Source: Geobacteraceae bacterium (GTDB taxonomy: Bacteria; Desulfobacterota; Desulfuromonadia; Geobacterales; Pseudopelobacteraceae). Taken from it: 64,000 nucleotides of DNA. Both the position numbers and the translations under genes were made by a program. Shown piece after piece: positions 17,747 to 27,423 of this stretch. The DNA lies in the NCBI GenBank assembly GCA_025355325.1, contig JANXZX010000056.1, positions 1 to 64,000 of the forward strand, written 5' to 3'. The notes beneath the pieces were generated by a model that made no database searches, was not told the DNA's origin, and was given only the letters and a program-made list of their open reading frames with translations. The stretch's first letter is position 1; each line of letters begins with the position of its first letter.

Positions 17747-18949
17747 CTAAACTCCGATAAACCTGACTTCGATTCTTCTGTTCTGTGCTCTCCCGACAGG
17801 AGTGCCGTTGTCGGCGATCGGTCGTGATCTGCCAAAACCTTTTGTTTGCAGTCTGTCCGGATCAATGCCGTAGTTCCGCATCAGGTACTGCTTAACGGCC
17901 AATGCCCGACGTTCGGAGAGATTCAGGTTTGCCGCCTCGCTTCCAACGTTATCGGTATGCCCCTCTATGATGCCCCTGGAATTCAGGTGCGTCTTCATTG
18001 CCGCACCAAGTTTATTCAGGATTGTTACATAGTTCTTCCTGATTTCGGCTTTGCCGGTATCGAACTCAATCTTGAGATCCAGCGGCAGCTCAACTGATGG
18101 GATAACCTTATCCTTGGTGAGAGAGGTCATATAAGTATCGAGCAAAGTTGTGGCGGCCATGTTTGGTACCGTTTCAGAAACGGAATAAGTGTTTACCCTG
18201 TTCAACATCAGCGGGGTATTGGTTTGCGGGTCCCGGTAAATCGTGCCGAAACCGGCGTTGATCTTCTTCCGTTGAGTTTCCATAGCGGTCAGTTCGTCAT
18301 GTCGGGCAAACAGCACCGGATCACGATCCAATATTTTCGCCAGGGAAATTGCGCTTGTTGAAGATGCGGGTGCCACCATTAACTGACGTTCAAGGATTTC
18401 GTTAATGTATTTGCCGTTGTAAAAAAGAACAAGCTTATCAAGTTTCAGACTTTTGGACGTCTTGTTAACTACCCATATATTAGAGTCATGGTAAGTCACC
18501 TTCATATTGTGGTCTTCATTCTGGTATTCTGGCAGTACCATATTGATGATATTTACTTTAAACTCAACCGGCGCCGGGTTTTCACTGAACGGTATGACCG
18601 GCAGTTCACTGTTGCCGGTATAATCACCATAGGTAAAATACATTCGCGGCTGTACCGGGACGAGTTTTTGTGCCGACTGGTCCAGGCGGTAGTATTGGGG
18701 AAGCGAGGCAACGATCTTATCCAGCAGGCTGCCGCTGGACTTGTGAAAATTGTTTGGGTCATTAATGTGCAGGGTAAGACGTTTTTCGACGTTCAATCTG
18801 TTCAGATATTGTTGAACGGCTCCCTGCTTTTGCTCAGGAACAACCTCGGGATTACCAGCTTCCTGTGCGGCGTCACTTTGAATCGGAACCAGCAACGCCA
18901 CAATTGAGAGCAGCACTATCATGTTCAATAATGTTTTGATCATCTGCAT
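17747..18949 (-). CDS. OmpA-family protein with signal peptide
   Basis: 400 aa; MIVLLSIVALLVPIQSDAAQ signal; GIIEGHTDNVGSEAANLNLSERRALAVKQYLMRNYGIDPDRLQTKGFGRSRPIADNGTPVGRAQNRRIEVRF. Confidence 0.9.
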   Translation of the reverse strand: MQMIKTLLNMIVLLSIVALLVPIQSDAAQEAGNPEVVPEQKQGAVQQYLNRLNVEKRLTLHINDPNNFHKSSGSLLDKIVASLPQYYRLDQSAQKLVPVQPRMYFTYGDYTGNSELPVIPFSENPAPVEFKVNIINMVLPEYQNEDHNMKVTYHDSNIWVVNKTSKSLKLDKLVLFYNGKYINEILERQLMVAPASSTSAISLAKILDRDPVLFARHDELTAMETQRKKINAGFGTIYRDPQTNTPLMLNRVNTYSVSETVPNMAATTLLDTYMTSLTKDKVIPSVELPLDLKIEFDTGKAEIRKNYVTILNKLGAAMKTHLNSRGIIEGHTDNVGSEAANLNLSERRALAVKQYLMRNYGIDPDRLQTKGFGRSRPIADNGTPVGRAQNRRIEVRFIGV

Positions 18950-18970
18950 CTCCTCTCCCCGGATATTGGG

Positions 18971-19705
18971 CTATTTGATGAAACGAACCCGGCACTTGAG
19001 TCCGGACGGCACTTTCAGTTCGGGATTGGCAATATCAACCCTGACAATATAGGTGCTACTCGCAGCATCGACTACCTTATCAACAATCGTGACCTTGCCG
19101 ACATATACGCCACCCACCGGCAGTTCGGGCCGTACTTCCGCTTTCATCCCTCTCTTGACAGATCCGAAGCGCTTCGCGGGAACAATAACTTCGACCTTGA
19201 GCGGATTGAGGCTTGCCAGTTTGAGAATGGGGGTCTCACCGACATAATCCCCCGGAGCCATGAGACGCTCGGTTACGACGCCGTCGATCGTGCTCAGGAT
19301 TGTGCGCAGCTTCAGTTTCTCCTGCACCTCATCAAGCTGCAATTCGGCCTTCCTGTACTCGGTCACGAGCTCATCATTTTCGTGGGCGGAGATGAGTTTC
19401 TTCTTGGCCAGTTCAACATTTCGTTCCATTTTGCGTTTTAAAAACTCTACATTGGCGCGGGCCAGTTCAAGTGCCGCTTTTTCCAGACCGGATTTCAAGC
19501 GAGCCAGCACCTGTCCCTTTTTGACCAGGTCGCCACGTTCAACAGCAACTTCTTCGAGGATCCCTGAAATCTGGCTGCTTACCTTGACCACCTCACTGGG
19601 ATAGACAAGCCCTTCAAAATCTTCCGTCGCCGCCATCACCAATGATGCTGCAAACAGTGAAAATCCAACCATAACGGTACAAAACAGAGCAACTCGCTTT
19701 AACAT
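18971..19705 (-). CDS. HlyD/RND-type periplasmic adaptor (short form)
   Basis: 244 aa; VYPSEVVKVSSQISGILEEVAVERGDLVKKGQVLARL lipoyl-like half; TILSTIDGVVTERLMAPGDYVGETPILKLASLNPLKVEVIVPAKRFGSVKRGMKAEV. Confidence 0.85.
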   Translation of the reverse strand: MLKRVALFCTVMVGFSLFAASLVMAATEDFEGLVYPSEVVKVSSQISGILEEVAVERGDLVKKGQVLARLKSGLEKAALELARANVEFLKRKMERNVELAKKKLISAHENDELVTEYRKAELQLDEVQEKLKLRTILSTIDGVVTERLMAPGDYVGETPILKLASLNPLKVEVIVPAKRFGSVKRGMKAEVRPELPVGGVYVGKVTIVDKVVDAASSTYIVRVDIANPELKVPSGLKCRVRFIK

Positions 19706-19719
19706 CCATCCCCCTTATT

Positions 19720-20805
19720 TTAACATTGTAAAACCGCATCAGTTTTTTTTACACCGGTAACGATAAAAAAAGGCATTTCAAGATCAATCCATTGCACTCT
19801 GATCTGGTGAAAATCGTTTTCCTCCAGGCATTCTATATATAAATCAGGTGAGCGAAGCGTATGGGCAAACAGCAGGATCGGGATATTTGAGTAGGACAGT
19901 CCCGCTTCACCCGTTTCAAACGGGCCGCGTTCAAAAATCAGCAGCTTCCCCCCCGGTTCCAGGGCGTTGCATGCCTTATATAATAATGTCCGCACCACCT
20001 CATCAGGCCAATCATGAAGCATTGACTTGAAGGTGATGAGATCAAACCCTGCTGGAAGATCGTCCGCCCGGGCATTTCCTGTGACAAAGTGTATCCTGGC
20101 TGATTCCGGTTCGGTGCGAAGGTGATCGTGCCCGATATCGCACACAACCGGCAGGTCAAACACCGTGGCTTGCAATTCGGGGTTGGCTCTGCACGCCTGC
20201 AACGCAAATTCACCACTGTTTCCACCGATATCAAGCATGCGCACATGTTGTGCAAAGTTGTGCAAAGACAGGCATGCAGGGGCTTCGTATCTGGTCAGCA
20301 TCGTGGTTATGCGCATCCACCGTGCCGTCTGTTTGCGGTTCTCAGGTGTGTTTTCCAGTGCATTGCCGTAGTTGAAAAGCCTGAACATTCCGGCACGCTT
20401 CATAAATTCCAGCGGATCGGCAGTCAAAAAAGAGAAGGAGTCGATGAAGTCGTGGGCCGCAATATGGGAGAATTCAAGCTTCGTCAACAGCAGGTCTCGA
20501 TACTCCAAAGCTGCGCTGAATCCGGGCGTCAGCAGGTAGCGATCAGAGTCTGTTTCCAGAACACCACTATCGACCAGCAGTTTCAAAAGCAGCTTCAGGC
20601 CACTGTGAGTGGACAGAACACTTTTTTTCAAATCGTCAAATGTTGCAGGCGGACCGAAAGCCAGAAAATCAATTAATTTGAGTTCAAAAGCGGTCGTCAA
20701 GGCGCGAGCAGCCACCATGTCTTTGATGAATTCATCTACACACAGATAGCCGGGCATTGAATCGTCATTACGCCTTTCCATGTCAGAACGTACCATAATA
20801 TCCAC
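19720..20805 (-). CDS. SAM-dependent O-methyltransferase
   Basis: 361 aa; VRMLDIGGNSGEFALQACRANPELQATVFDLPVV; FDLITFKSMLHDWPDEVVRTLLYKACNALEPGGKLLIFE. Confidence 0.88.
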   Translation of the reverse strand: MDIMVRSDMERRNDDSMPGYLCVDEFIKDMVAARALTTAFELKLIDFLAFGPPATFDDLKKSVLSTHSGLKLLLKLLVDSGVLETDSDRYLLTPGFSAALEYRDLLLTKLEFSHIAAHDFIDSFSFLTADPLEFMKRAGMFRLFNYGNALENTPENRKQTARWMRITTMLTRYEAPACLSLHNFAQHVRMLDIGGNSGEFALQACRANPELQATVFDLPVVCDIGHDHLRTEPESARIHFVTGNARADDLPAGFDLITFKSMLHDWPDEVVRTLLYKACNALEPGGKLLIFERGPFETGEAGLSYSNIPILLFAHTLRSPDLYIECLEENDFHQIRVQWIDLEMPFFIVTGVKKTDAVLQC

Positions 20806-21658
20806 TTTTCACAACCACCATCCGTCCGTTTTCCAGAATATAGTCAACTCCGAAATCATAGCGAAGATGGTCAAGGTTTGCCCTGTTATCTCTGATAAAG
20901 TTTACTATTTCGGCCGGATAATCCAGCCTGGTCATGGCAAATAAAAGTTGATTCACGGTGATTCCGGAAAAATAGATACAGTCGTTGTGCTGCTTGTTGG
21001 CCAGGCAGATAGTGCTGCAGTCCGCCAATTCCGGCCAGAGGATCGTATCCAGATCAATTTTAGAGGTGTCCAGGAAAGCGGAGCAGCAAATCTTCCCGAT
21101 GATATCATCATGATGTTGCTTCGGGTTAAAGAAGTAGTACAGGTTTTCCAGCCTGCTTCGCTCTTTGGTAACGGAATAGCTTATTCCGGAAGAAACGTTA
21201 CTCCCCACATTACCCACATACATGTGTATTTCATCGAGTTCACGGACTCCGGACAGCAGGCTGTTGTCGATGTCGATGGAGAACATGAAATAGTGCGGGT
21301 CTTCGTTGAACGGTACGCTGCATGATACTATAGGGGCGATAGCGCTCACGAGCCGTGAAATTGATCTTTCCCGGTCACGACGCCGATAATCATACAGGTA
21401 GAATTCCCATTTCAATACCCCGTCAATCAGCTTTACTCCCCAGACGGTGTTGCCGACTCCAAACGTATTCCTGATGAGATCTACAATCCGGAACGCATTG
21501 TCATGGGCCGTGCCGACTTGAAATGAGTGGTACAGCAGATTACTGGCCCTGAACTTGCCGGATGGCGGGGTGAGCGGCGGGTATTCCCACAGACAGTAAT
21601 TGAAAAAACTGTCATCAGCAGCGGCAATTTCCCTTCTGTTTGTGATAGTTGTCATCAT
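20783..21658 (-). CDS. Unknown protein; likely start ATG at 21658, overlapping the radical SAM stop
   Basis: MMTTITNRREIAAADDSFFNYCLWEYPPLTPPSGKFRASNLLYHSFQVGTAHDNAFRIVDLIRNTFGVGNTVWGVKLIDGVLKWEFYLYDYRRRDRERS; no family recognised. Confidence 0.75.
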   Translation of the reverse strand: MMTTITNRREIAAADDSFFNYCLWEYPPLTPPSGKFRASNLLYHSFQVGTAHDNAFRIVDLIRNTFGVGNTVWGVKLIDGVLKWEFYLYDYRRRDRERSISRLVSAIAPIVSCSVPFNEDPHYFMFSIDIDNSLLSGVRELDEIHMYVGNVGSNVSSGISYSVTKERSRLENLYYFFNPKQHHDDIIGKICCSAFLDTSKIDLDTILWPELADCSTICLANKQHNDCIYFSGITVNQLLFAMTRLDYPAEIVNFIRDNRANLDHLRYDFGVDYILENGRMVVVKSGYYGTF

Positions 21659-22593
21659 GCGGCTCCTGCCGTTCCGCTTTTTGACAGCGGAGAGAGAAGA
21701 TGTCTTTCGTCGCCATATTTTTCGATATAGGCACGGGAAAGCCCCCAGCATTCTTCGGCACTACAGGTGCCCTTATATACGCAGGTTCCGAACCCGTTCT
21801 TTGCAAACTCAAACCAGAAATCGTCCTGAATCAGGTTCAGCGGAAAATCACTGTTGATAAAACAAGGGGCTCCCGGAGAAAGGCACTCGGGAAATCCTTT
21901 CAGTACCAGCGGTTTGCCGGATGCGCCAATTGCCGACGATATTTCCGGAAAAAGCATGAGAAGGTCTGGCATGCTGACAACCAGATCAAGGCGGTCGGAA
22001 GTATCCATCGGGAAAAAATTCCACAGGTGCATTTCATGTACCGGCGCCGTACAGAGTTCTCTGAAAAGTGCCGCAATTTCGAGACGGTTGAAACTGGTAA
22101 GAACCGTATTGGTTATGACATGTACCGGATACTCACTCAGATTGCCGATGCCTGCCATGGTTGCGGCATATGATCCGGGCGTACGGGTAATCGCATCATG
22201 GATTTCACTCTGGCCGTGAACACTCACAAAAAATTCGTTCACTCCGGCGTCAATAAGTCTGCTCAGATATTCTTTATCAGCCAGTTTGCGGCCGTTGGTC
22301 TGAATCTGGATTTTCCTGAAGTACCCGAATGAAGCGGCATACCGGACGTACTGATCAAGATGGCTGAAAGTGGTCACCTCGGCACCGGAGAGAATCAGGT
22401 TGTCATATCTGCGCTCATTGACGAGAGCCGCAATGAGCCTGCTGAACGTATCAAAGTCAACCGTGGCCAACCTTCCCCGTACATTCGAGAGCATACAGAT
22501 GGTGCAGGAACTGTTGCAGCCATACCAGACCGGAATGACGGCATAGCTCTTCAGATTAATCCGGCTGTATTGTATCTCTTTTGAAATGGACAC
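21655..22593 (-). CDS. Radical SAM protein
   Basis: 312 aa; VWYGCNSSCTICMLSN (CxxxCxxC); LILSGAEVTTFSHLDQYV; RKIQIQTNGRKL. Confidence 0.92.
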   Translation of the reverse strand: MSISKEIQYSRINLKSYAVIPVWYGCNSSCTICMLSNVRGRLATVDFDTFSRLIAALVNERRYDNLILSGAEVTTFSHLDQYVRYAASFGYFRKIQIQTNGRKLADKEYLSRLIDAGVNEFFVSVHGQSEIHDAITRTPGSYAATMAGIGNLSEYPVHVITNTVLTSFNRLEIAALFRELCTAPVHEMHLWNFFPMDTSDRLDLVVSMPDLLMLFPEISSAIGASGKPLVLKGFPECLSPGAPCFINSDFPLNLIQDDFWFEFAKNGFGTCVYKGTCSAEECWGLSRAYIEKYGDERHLLSPLSKSGTAGAA

Positions 22594-22608
22594 CGTAACC
22601 CTCGTCTG

Positions 22609-23223
22609 TCAGGGTAATTGGGAACGAATGAACTGCACGGCCTGCCAACTCATATTCTCAAGATCATCCAGTCCGTTGATAACGAAATCTGCACCGGGGC
22701 GAACCTTGTCATGCTGAATCACCAGAATGTCATGAACAAAGAGGAGGTAACTGTCAAGGTAACCATGAACCCAGTTCAGGCATTCCCGATGTTTGTCCGG
22801 CGAAAAGTGCTCCAGAAAAATCCCGGAATGCTCCCGTAATTTGCGCGCTAACGCGGTATCAAGTGGGACGTCTATCCAAAGCAGCAGATCAATAAAAGGT
22901 GCTGTTGCCGAATGGGCTTTGCCGAACGGCATCTCGAACACGATATATTTTCGCGGTTCAACATTCTCATGTGTGACCGGCTCTTCAACAGTTTCGCCCC
23001 GCTTCAGTTTTTCAAGGTCATGAACCAGGGTGGGAAAGGTAAATTGATCAATATCTGCACCGTCCTGAATCCATTGTACGAGCTCGTGCGGGCTTCTATG
23101 AGTAATATTTTCATAATGGTCGAAACAGACCATTGAGGCGTCACCCAGCTGTTTGACAAGCGCCTCAACCAACGATGATTTCCCCGAACCGACCGGTCCT
23201 GCGATGGCTATTACGTAACTCAT
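22609..23223 (-). CDS. P-loop nucleoside/uridine kinase-like protein
   Basis: 204 aa; VIAIAGPVGSGKSSLVEAL Walker A; FDHYENITHRSPHELVQWIQDGADIDQFTFP; DVPLDTALARKLRE. Confidence 0.8.
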   Translation of the reverse strand: MSYVIAIAGPVGSGKSSLVEALVKQLGDASMVCFDHYENITHRSPHELVQWIQDGADIDQFTFPTLVHDLEKLKRGETVEEPVTHENVEPRKYIVFEMPFGKAHSATAPFIDLLLWIDVPLDTALARKLREHSGIFLEHFSPDKHRECLNWVHGYLDSYLLFVHDILVIQHDKVRPGADFVINGLDDLENMSWQAVQFIRSQLP

Positions 23224-23252
23224 AATCTGACTCCGGCTGATTTCGAATAGCT

Positions 23253-24437
23253 CTACTGCACATCAACGGGGCGGCGAGGCGTGTCAACGCTCTCAACACC
23301 ATAGTACACAGTCAGGAAATCCTTCCCTTCCCTGTCTATTCCCCCGGAAAGATGGCCGAACCTCTTGTCGCTTATTCTGTCGCACAACGGTATGAATTGA
23401 TCAGCAGGAAGCGCGTAATGCCGACCGATATCCATCAGGAACGGATAGATATCGCGAATGCACAACTCGGCTCCATACAGATTCATATCAAATGATTTTC
23501 TTGGATTGCTCTCTTCGCTGACCTCTTCATAAACAATCTTGTCATTTGATATGATCTTCACGGCGTTTTGCAAAATGTTCTTCGCCGTTTCAAACGATTT
23601 ATAGTCAGGATTACGTTCAAAGAGATTGGACAGCCTCTCCTGGATTTCATCAACCGACAATAGCGGGTAACAGGTATAGGAAGTTTTTGCACCTTTATTG
23701 TTATTGAACGGATCCCATTTGAAACCTAAAAACACCAGAAACGGTTCTTGCGTTACCTTTGCACCGCCCGGCGCAAACTTCAAATTTGTCCTGAATTCAA
23801 GATACGCCTTGTATAAACAGCCATCCCGCTGTTCTTCGAACCCGAAGTGAACGAATTCCGTCGTGGGCAACAGCTTCCTGCACTCATCCATAAAGTTCGG
23901 CGGCATGCCCATCCGGGTAAAGACCGAGCAGAGTGTTTCATCAGGGTCACCAGTCAGATCACTCTTTTTCAAACCCATGATAACGCGATTGGACAACAGC
24001 GATTTATCGGATATCTTGAATGAACGCTCCATGCCATAGTCAACGCCAAGACTGTCAACCAACCGGACAAGAGCATGCGCCTTCCCGGCAATTTCCCTGG
24101 AAGCAAAAACGGGAGTATCTGGTGGTGATGAGTTGTTTACTGGTGAGAACGTACTCTGAACTTCGTGGGATAGTGTGCCGAAGACTGATTCATATTCCCG
24201 GACTTTATTATTGAGCAGTGCCGCCAGTTTCTTGGCGATATACGGAGATAACATTATTCTCCTGTCCAAACTGGCTTGCATTAGATCGTCCTGACCGCAA
24301 TTCGGTGTCTGAATGGTACCGAAAGCAAGGATCACTTCACCCGGAGAGCAAAACACCTCGAATATGTTGGCTGCTACGGTATCGATATTCAAGTTGCTGA
24401 TTAATCCGAATTCCTGCCTGCTCGCTTCAGCGTCCAT
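23253..24437 (-). CDS. DUF3467-like N-terminal domain fused to an unknown C-terminal region
   Basis: 394 aa; DTVAANIFEVFCSPGEVILAFGTIQTPNC...LDRRIMLSPYIAKKLAALLNNKVREYESVFGTL aligns with the 36177-36491 protein. Confidence 0.7.
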   Translation of the reverse strand: MDAEASRQEFGLISNLNIDTVAANIFEVFCSPGEVILAFGTIQTPNCGQDDLMQASLDRRIMLSPYIAKKLAALLNNKVREYESVFGTLSHEVQSTFSPVNNSSPPDTPVFASREIAGKAHALVRLVDSLGVDYGMERSFKISDKSLLSNRVIMGLKKSDLTGDPDETLCSVFTRMGMPPNFMDECRKLLPTTEFVHFGFEEQRDGCLYKAYLEFRTNLKFAPGGAKVTQEPFLVFLGFKWDPFNNNKGAKTSYTCYPLLSVDEIQERLSNLFERNPDYKSFETAKNILQNAVKIISNDKIVYEEVSEESNPRKSFDMNLYGAELCIRDIYPFLMDIGRHYALPADQFIPLCDRISDKRFGHLSGGIDREGKDFLTVYYGVESVDTPRRPVDVQ

Positions 24438-24444
24438 ATTTCAC

Positions 24445-26442
24445 CTATTCTTCCCGTTGTGAAAACGACATCAGGTTCTTTCTCTGGGCATCCTGTTTAA
24501 AGAGTTCGCGCCTCATTCGTCCATGAAAGCGCTCCGTCTCTTTTTGCACGTGGACAATAGCACGTTTTGCCGCGACACTCCAAAAGGGTGTTCCTTTCGG
24601 CACTATTTTTCGCACAAGAACACCGGCCAGCCCACCTTTTCCGCTTTCCAGAATCACCTCATCCAACGTCAGGATCGCCTCATAACTTCCGGGATCGCCC
24701 TGCCGGGCACACCGTCCGGCAAGCTGTCGATCAATACGGGTCGCCTCGTGCAGTTCGGTCAGAATAACATGAAGCCCGCCCAGTTCGGCAACGCCGGGCG
24801 CCAGTTTGATGTCCGTACCGCGGCCGGCCATGTTGGTTGCAATGGTAATGGCGTCCCGCTCACCGGCCAATGCCACGATTCCGGCCTCTTCGGCATCGTT
24901 CTTTGCATTTAACACCGAATGTTCAAGTCCCGCAGAAGCGAGAAGCCGGGACGCGACTTCCGATGCCGCTACAGACCCGGTGCCTATCAGCACCGGCTGA
25001 CCAGTTGCGCGAAGCTCACGGACCCGATCCAGCAGATAGCAATCCCGGACGGTCCGATCAGAAAAAATCCTGTCCGGCAGCGCCTTGCGCTGTAGCGGCC
25101 GATGGGTGTGGATACGCACCACCGGAAGATTATACACGGACCAGAACTCTCCCGTTACCTCCTTGGCCGTACCGGTCATGCCGGCAAGGTGCAGATAGCG
25201 CCGGAAAAATCTTTGATAACTGATTTTAGCAACGGTTTCCTGCTGCTGGGTGACCTCGCACCCCTCCTTGATCTCGATAAGCTGCTGTAATCCCTGTTCC
25301 CAGGAACGATCCGGCATGACCCTTCCGGTGAAGGCGTCGATTATTTGCACCTTATCGTCCCGAACCAGATAGTCCTTATCCAGCTCAAACAGATGCAGTG
25401 CCGAGAGCGCGCGACGAATCATCTCATTTTTCCGGATAGTGCCGGTCCATTGTGTATCAGCAGGCAGCACAAGCTCTCGAATCTTCTTTTCGCCACTCTC
25501 CTTGACCCTGACCTGTCGGGCGCTCAGATCAATGGTAAAATCTTTGCCGATCACCAGGCTTTTGGCGAAATCGATGACGACCCTCATGAAATCAGCTTCT
25601 TCCCTGCCAACCACCGAACCTGAAATTATCAGCGGTGTCCTCGACTCATCAATCAGGAGACTGTCCGCTTCATCGGTTATCGCATAATAAAGCCCGCGCA
25701 GCAAAAGGCGACTATGGCGGGGATCTTTCGCATACAGAGATTCAGCCCTCACCCGCAGCCCGCCGCCCCCCATGTCGTCCAACGTCAGCTTGTCGCGCAG
25801 GTAGTCAAAGACAATCTCCTTATTGGTGCAATAGGTTATGTCGCACGAATACTCTGCACGTCGCCCGTTAACCGGCACATCGTGAATAATGCATCCGACG
25901 CTGAGCCCCAGCGCCCGGTAAATCGGTCCCATTTCATCGGCATCCCGCCGGGTAAGATAGTCGTTGACCGTTAGAACATGCACCGGAACACCAGCCAGTG
26001 CAGCGGTGCCGGCAGCCAGAGTAGCGGTAAGTGTCTTCCCCTCGCCGGTCTCCATTTCAGCAACCATCCCCTTCAGCAGTGCCCAGCCCCCCATGAGCTG
26101 TACATCAAAATGCCTTTTGCCCAGCGTTCGACCGGCAATTTCCCTGATAATGGCAAAGGCATGGGCAACCAGATCATCCCGAAAGCCGTCGCGATGCAAT
26201 TCAAGGCCAAGGTGTCCTGCTTCATTCTTCAGTTCAAGGTCGCTTTTTCCTGACAGATGGACGGCATGTTGCTCTACAAGCGGAAGAATTTTCCCCAGAC
26301 CGGCGAAGTGGGAGCGAATCCGTCTCTCCACACCGCCAGTAATCGCTCCGACAATTTTTGCCACAGCGCCAGGTCGCACGTCCTGCTTTTCAGGGCGGAA
26401 GTCATGGGTTGCGGGTGGATGATTCAGCAGGTTATGCAGCAT
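24445..26442 (-). CDS. Divergent short SecA-like preprotein translocase ATPase
   Basis: 665 aa; GWALLKGMVAEMETGEGKTLTATL, VLTVNDYLTRRDADEMGPIYRALGLSVG, DSLLIDESRTPLIISG, ITIATNMAGRGTDIKL, ATRIDRQLAGRCARQGDPG. Confidence 0.92.
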   Translation of the reverse strand: MLHNLLNHPPATHDFRPEKQDVRPGAVAKIVGAITGGVERRIRSHFAGLGKILPLVEQHAVHLSGKSDLELKNEAGHLGLELHRDGFRDDLVAHAFAIIREIAGRTLGKRHFDVQLMGGWALLKGMVAEMETGEGKTLTATLAAGTAALAGVPVHVLTVNDYLTRRDADEMGPIYRALGLSVGCIIHDVPVNGRRAEYSCDITYCTNKEIVFDYLRDKLTLDDMGGGGLRVRAESLYAKDPRHSRLLLRGLYYAITDEADSLLIDESRTPLIISGSVVGREEADFMRVVIDFAKSLVIGKDFTIDLSARQVRVKESGEKKIRELVLPADTQWTGTIRKNEMIRRALSALHLFELDKDYLVRDDKVQIIDAFTGRVMPDRSWEQGLQQLIEIKEGCEVTQQQETVAKISYQRFFRRYLHLAGMTGTAKEVTGEFWSVYNLPVVRIHTHRPLQRKALPDRIFSDRTVRDCYLLDRVRELRATGQPVLIGTGSVAASEVASRLLASAGLEHSVLNAKNDAEEAGIVALAGERDAITIATNMAGRGTDIKLAPGVAELGGLHVILTELHEATRIDRQLAGRCARQGDPGSYEAILTLDEVILESGKGGLAGVLVRKIVPKGTPFWSVAAKRAIVHVQKETERFHGRMRRELFKQDAQRKNLMSFSQREE

Positions 26443-26553
26443 AATAGTTTGGCCGTGTTTTCAAGATTGTAGGCAGAGGGTGCTCAACAGGTTTTTTCCC
26501 CGCTGCCCGGTGTTGCCGGTGGTTGAATATTTCCCTTGTCGAGATTTTCTGAC

Positions 26554-26583
26554 TTGACAAGGCGCATATCGTGCGCATAACAT
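26554..26583 (+). promoter_or_regulatory. Sigma70-like promoter with palindrome in the spacer, ahead of a TA pair
   Basis: TTGACA 26554-26559, 18-bp spacer containing gcgcatatcgtgcgc, TAACAT 26578-26583. Confidence 0.6.
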
Positions 26584-26602
26584 GACATTCAGGAGGTGCG
26601 CT

Positions 26603-26857
26603 ATGCAAAAATCCAGAATCAATCTTACTCTTGACGCCGACTTAATTGACTTCATCAAGGAATATGCTGAATCCCAGAGAACAACGGTATCCGAAGTTTT
26701 TACCCAATTCGCTTTAAAGCTGAAGCGGGTTAAAGAGAATGACTCTACTGAAATAATACTGGCAGACCCTGATTTTTCTGATTCGCTTTTAAGCACAATT
26801 GAGCGAGTTAAAGCAGGTACAGTCAGTTGGCTCAGTTATGATGAGGTCTTTAAATGA
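26603..26857 (+). CDS. Ribbon-helix-helix-type antitoxin
   Basis: MQKSRINLTLDADLIDFIKEYAESQRTTVSEVFTQFALKLKR; aggaggt SD; overlaps the toxin start. Confidence 0.75.
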   Translation: MQKSRINLTLDADLIDFIKEYAESQRTTVSEVFTQFALKLKRVKENDSTEIILADPDFSDSLLSTIERVKAGTVSWLSYDEVFK

Positions 26858-27165
26858 ATCTTGTTTTTAGCGATGATTTTGCCGCTTCTCTAAAAAAACA
26901 CAGTTCAATTAAAGAAGCTGTCCGAAAAAAAGTTCATATGATCTGCGAAAACCCTGTGATTCTGGGTGAACCGCTCAAAGGAAACCTTCGTGGTTTCTAC
27001 AGTTGTCCCGTCAAACGCAATTTCCTGATTATTTTCCTTTACTGCGCAACTTGCCGAAAGAAGGGAGACGATGCCATTGTCCACTGTGCAGATTGTCCTG
27101 ACTGCCTTGACGACACCATCAAGTTTATTGCCCTTGGTCCTCACGATAAAGCTTATTGGGGGTGA
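26854..27165 (+). CDS. RelE/ParE-superfamily toxin
   Basis: 103 aa; LKKHSSIKEAVRKKVHMICENPVILGEPLKGNLRGFYSCPVKRNFLIIFLY; 4-bp overlap with the antitoxin. Confidence 0.8.
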   Translation: MNLVFSDDFAASLKKHSSIKEAVRKKVHMICENPVILGEPLKGNLRGFYSCPVKRNFLIIFLYCATCRKKGDDAIVHCADCPDCLDDTIKFIALGPHDKAYWG

Positions 27166-27423
27166 CCCGCCTGTCTATTGGGCGGATCGTAAGCCTGCTT
27201 ATTTTCCTCTTGTCCCGATGGCCTGTCCGGTTTCGGCGCTAACCGGCGTGTAGTTTTTTCGCGCGTCCGGTTGAGCGCATTGTTGGACGTGGTGTAGTTT
27301 CAATAAGTCTACCGTTTACATATTTATGTAAAACACTGGCTATCAGCGTCTGTTAATGGCCAGTTCACGCGCACGTCCGAACTGGCCATCCACCCAAATG
27401 GAACATTTATTCAGGAACTGGTT

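Noticed and set aside
27240-27300. Possible integron attC-like hairpin (gcgtccggttgagcgcattgttggacgt) after the ParE-type gene
   Set aside because: GTTGGAC fits GTTRRRY but no matching RYYYAAC partner or L boxes were found; no integron integrase seen.
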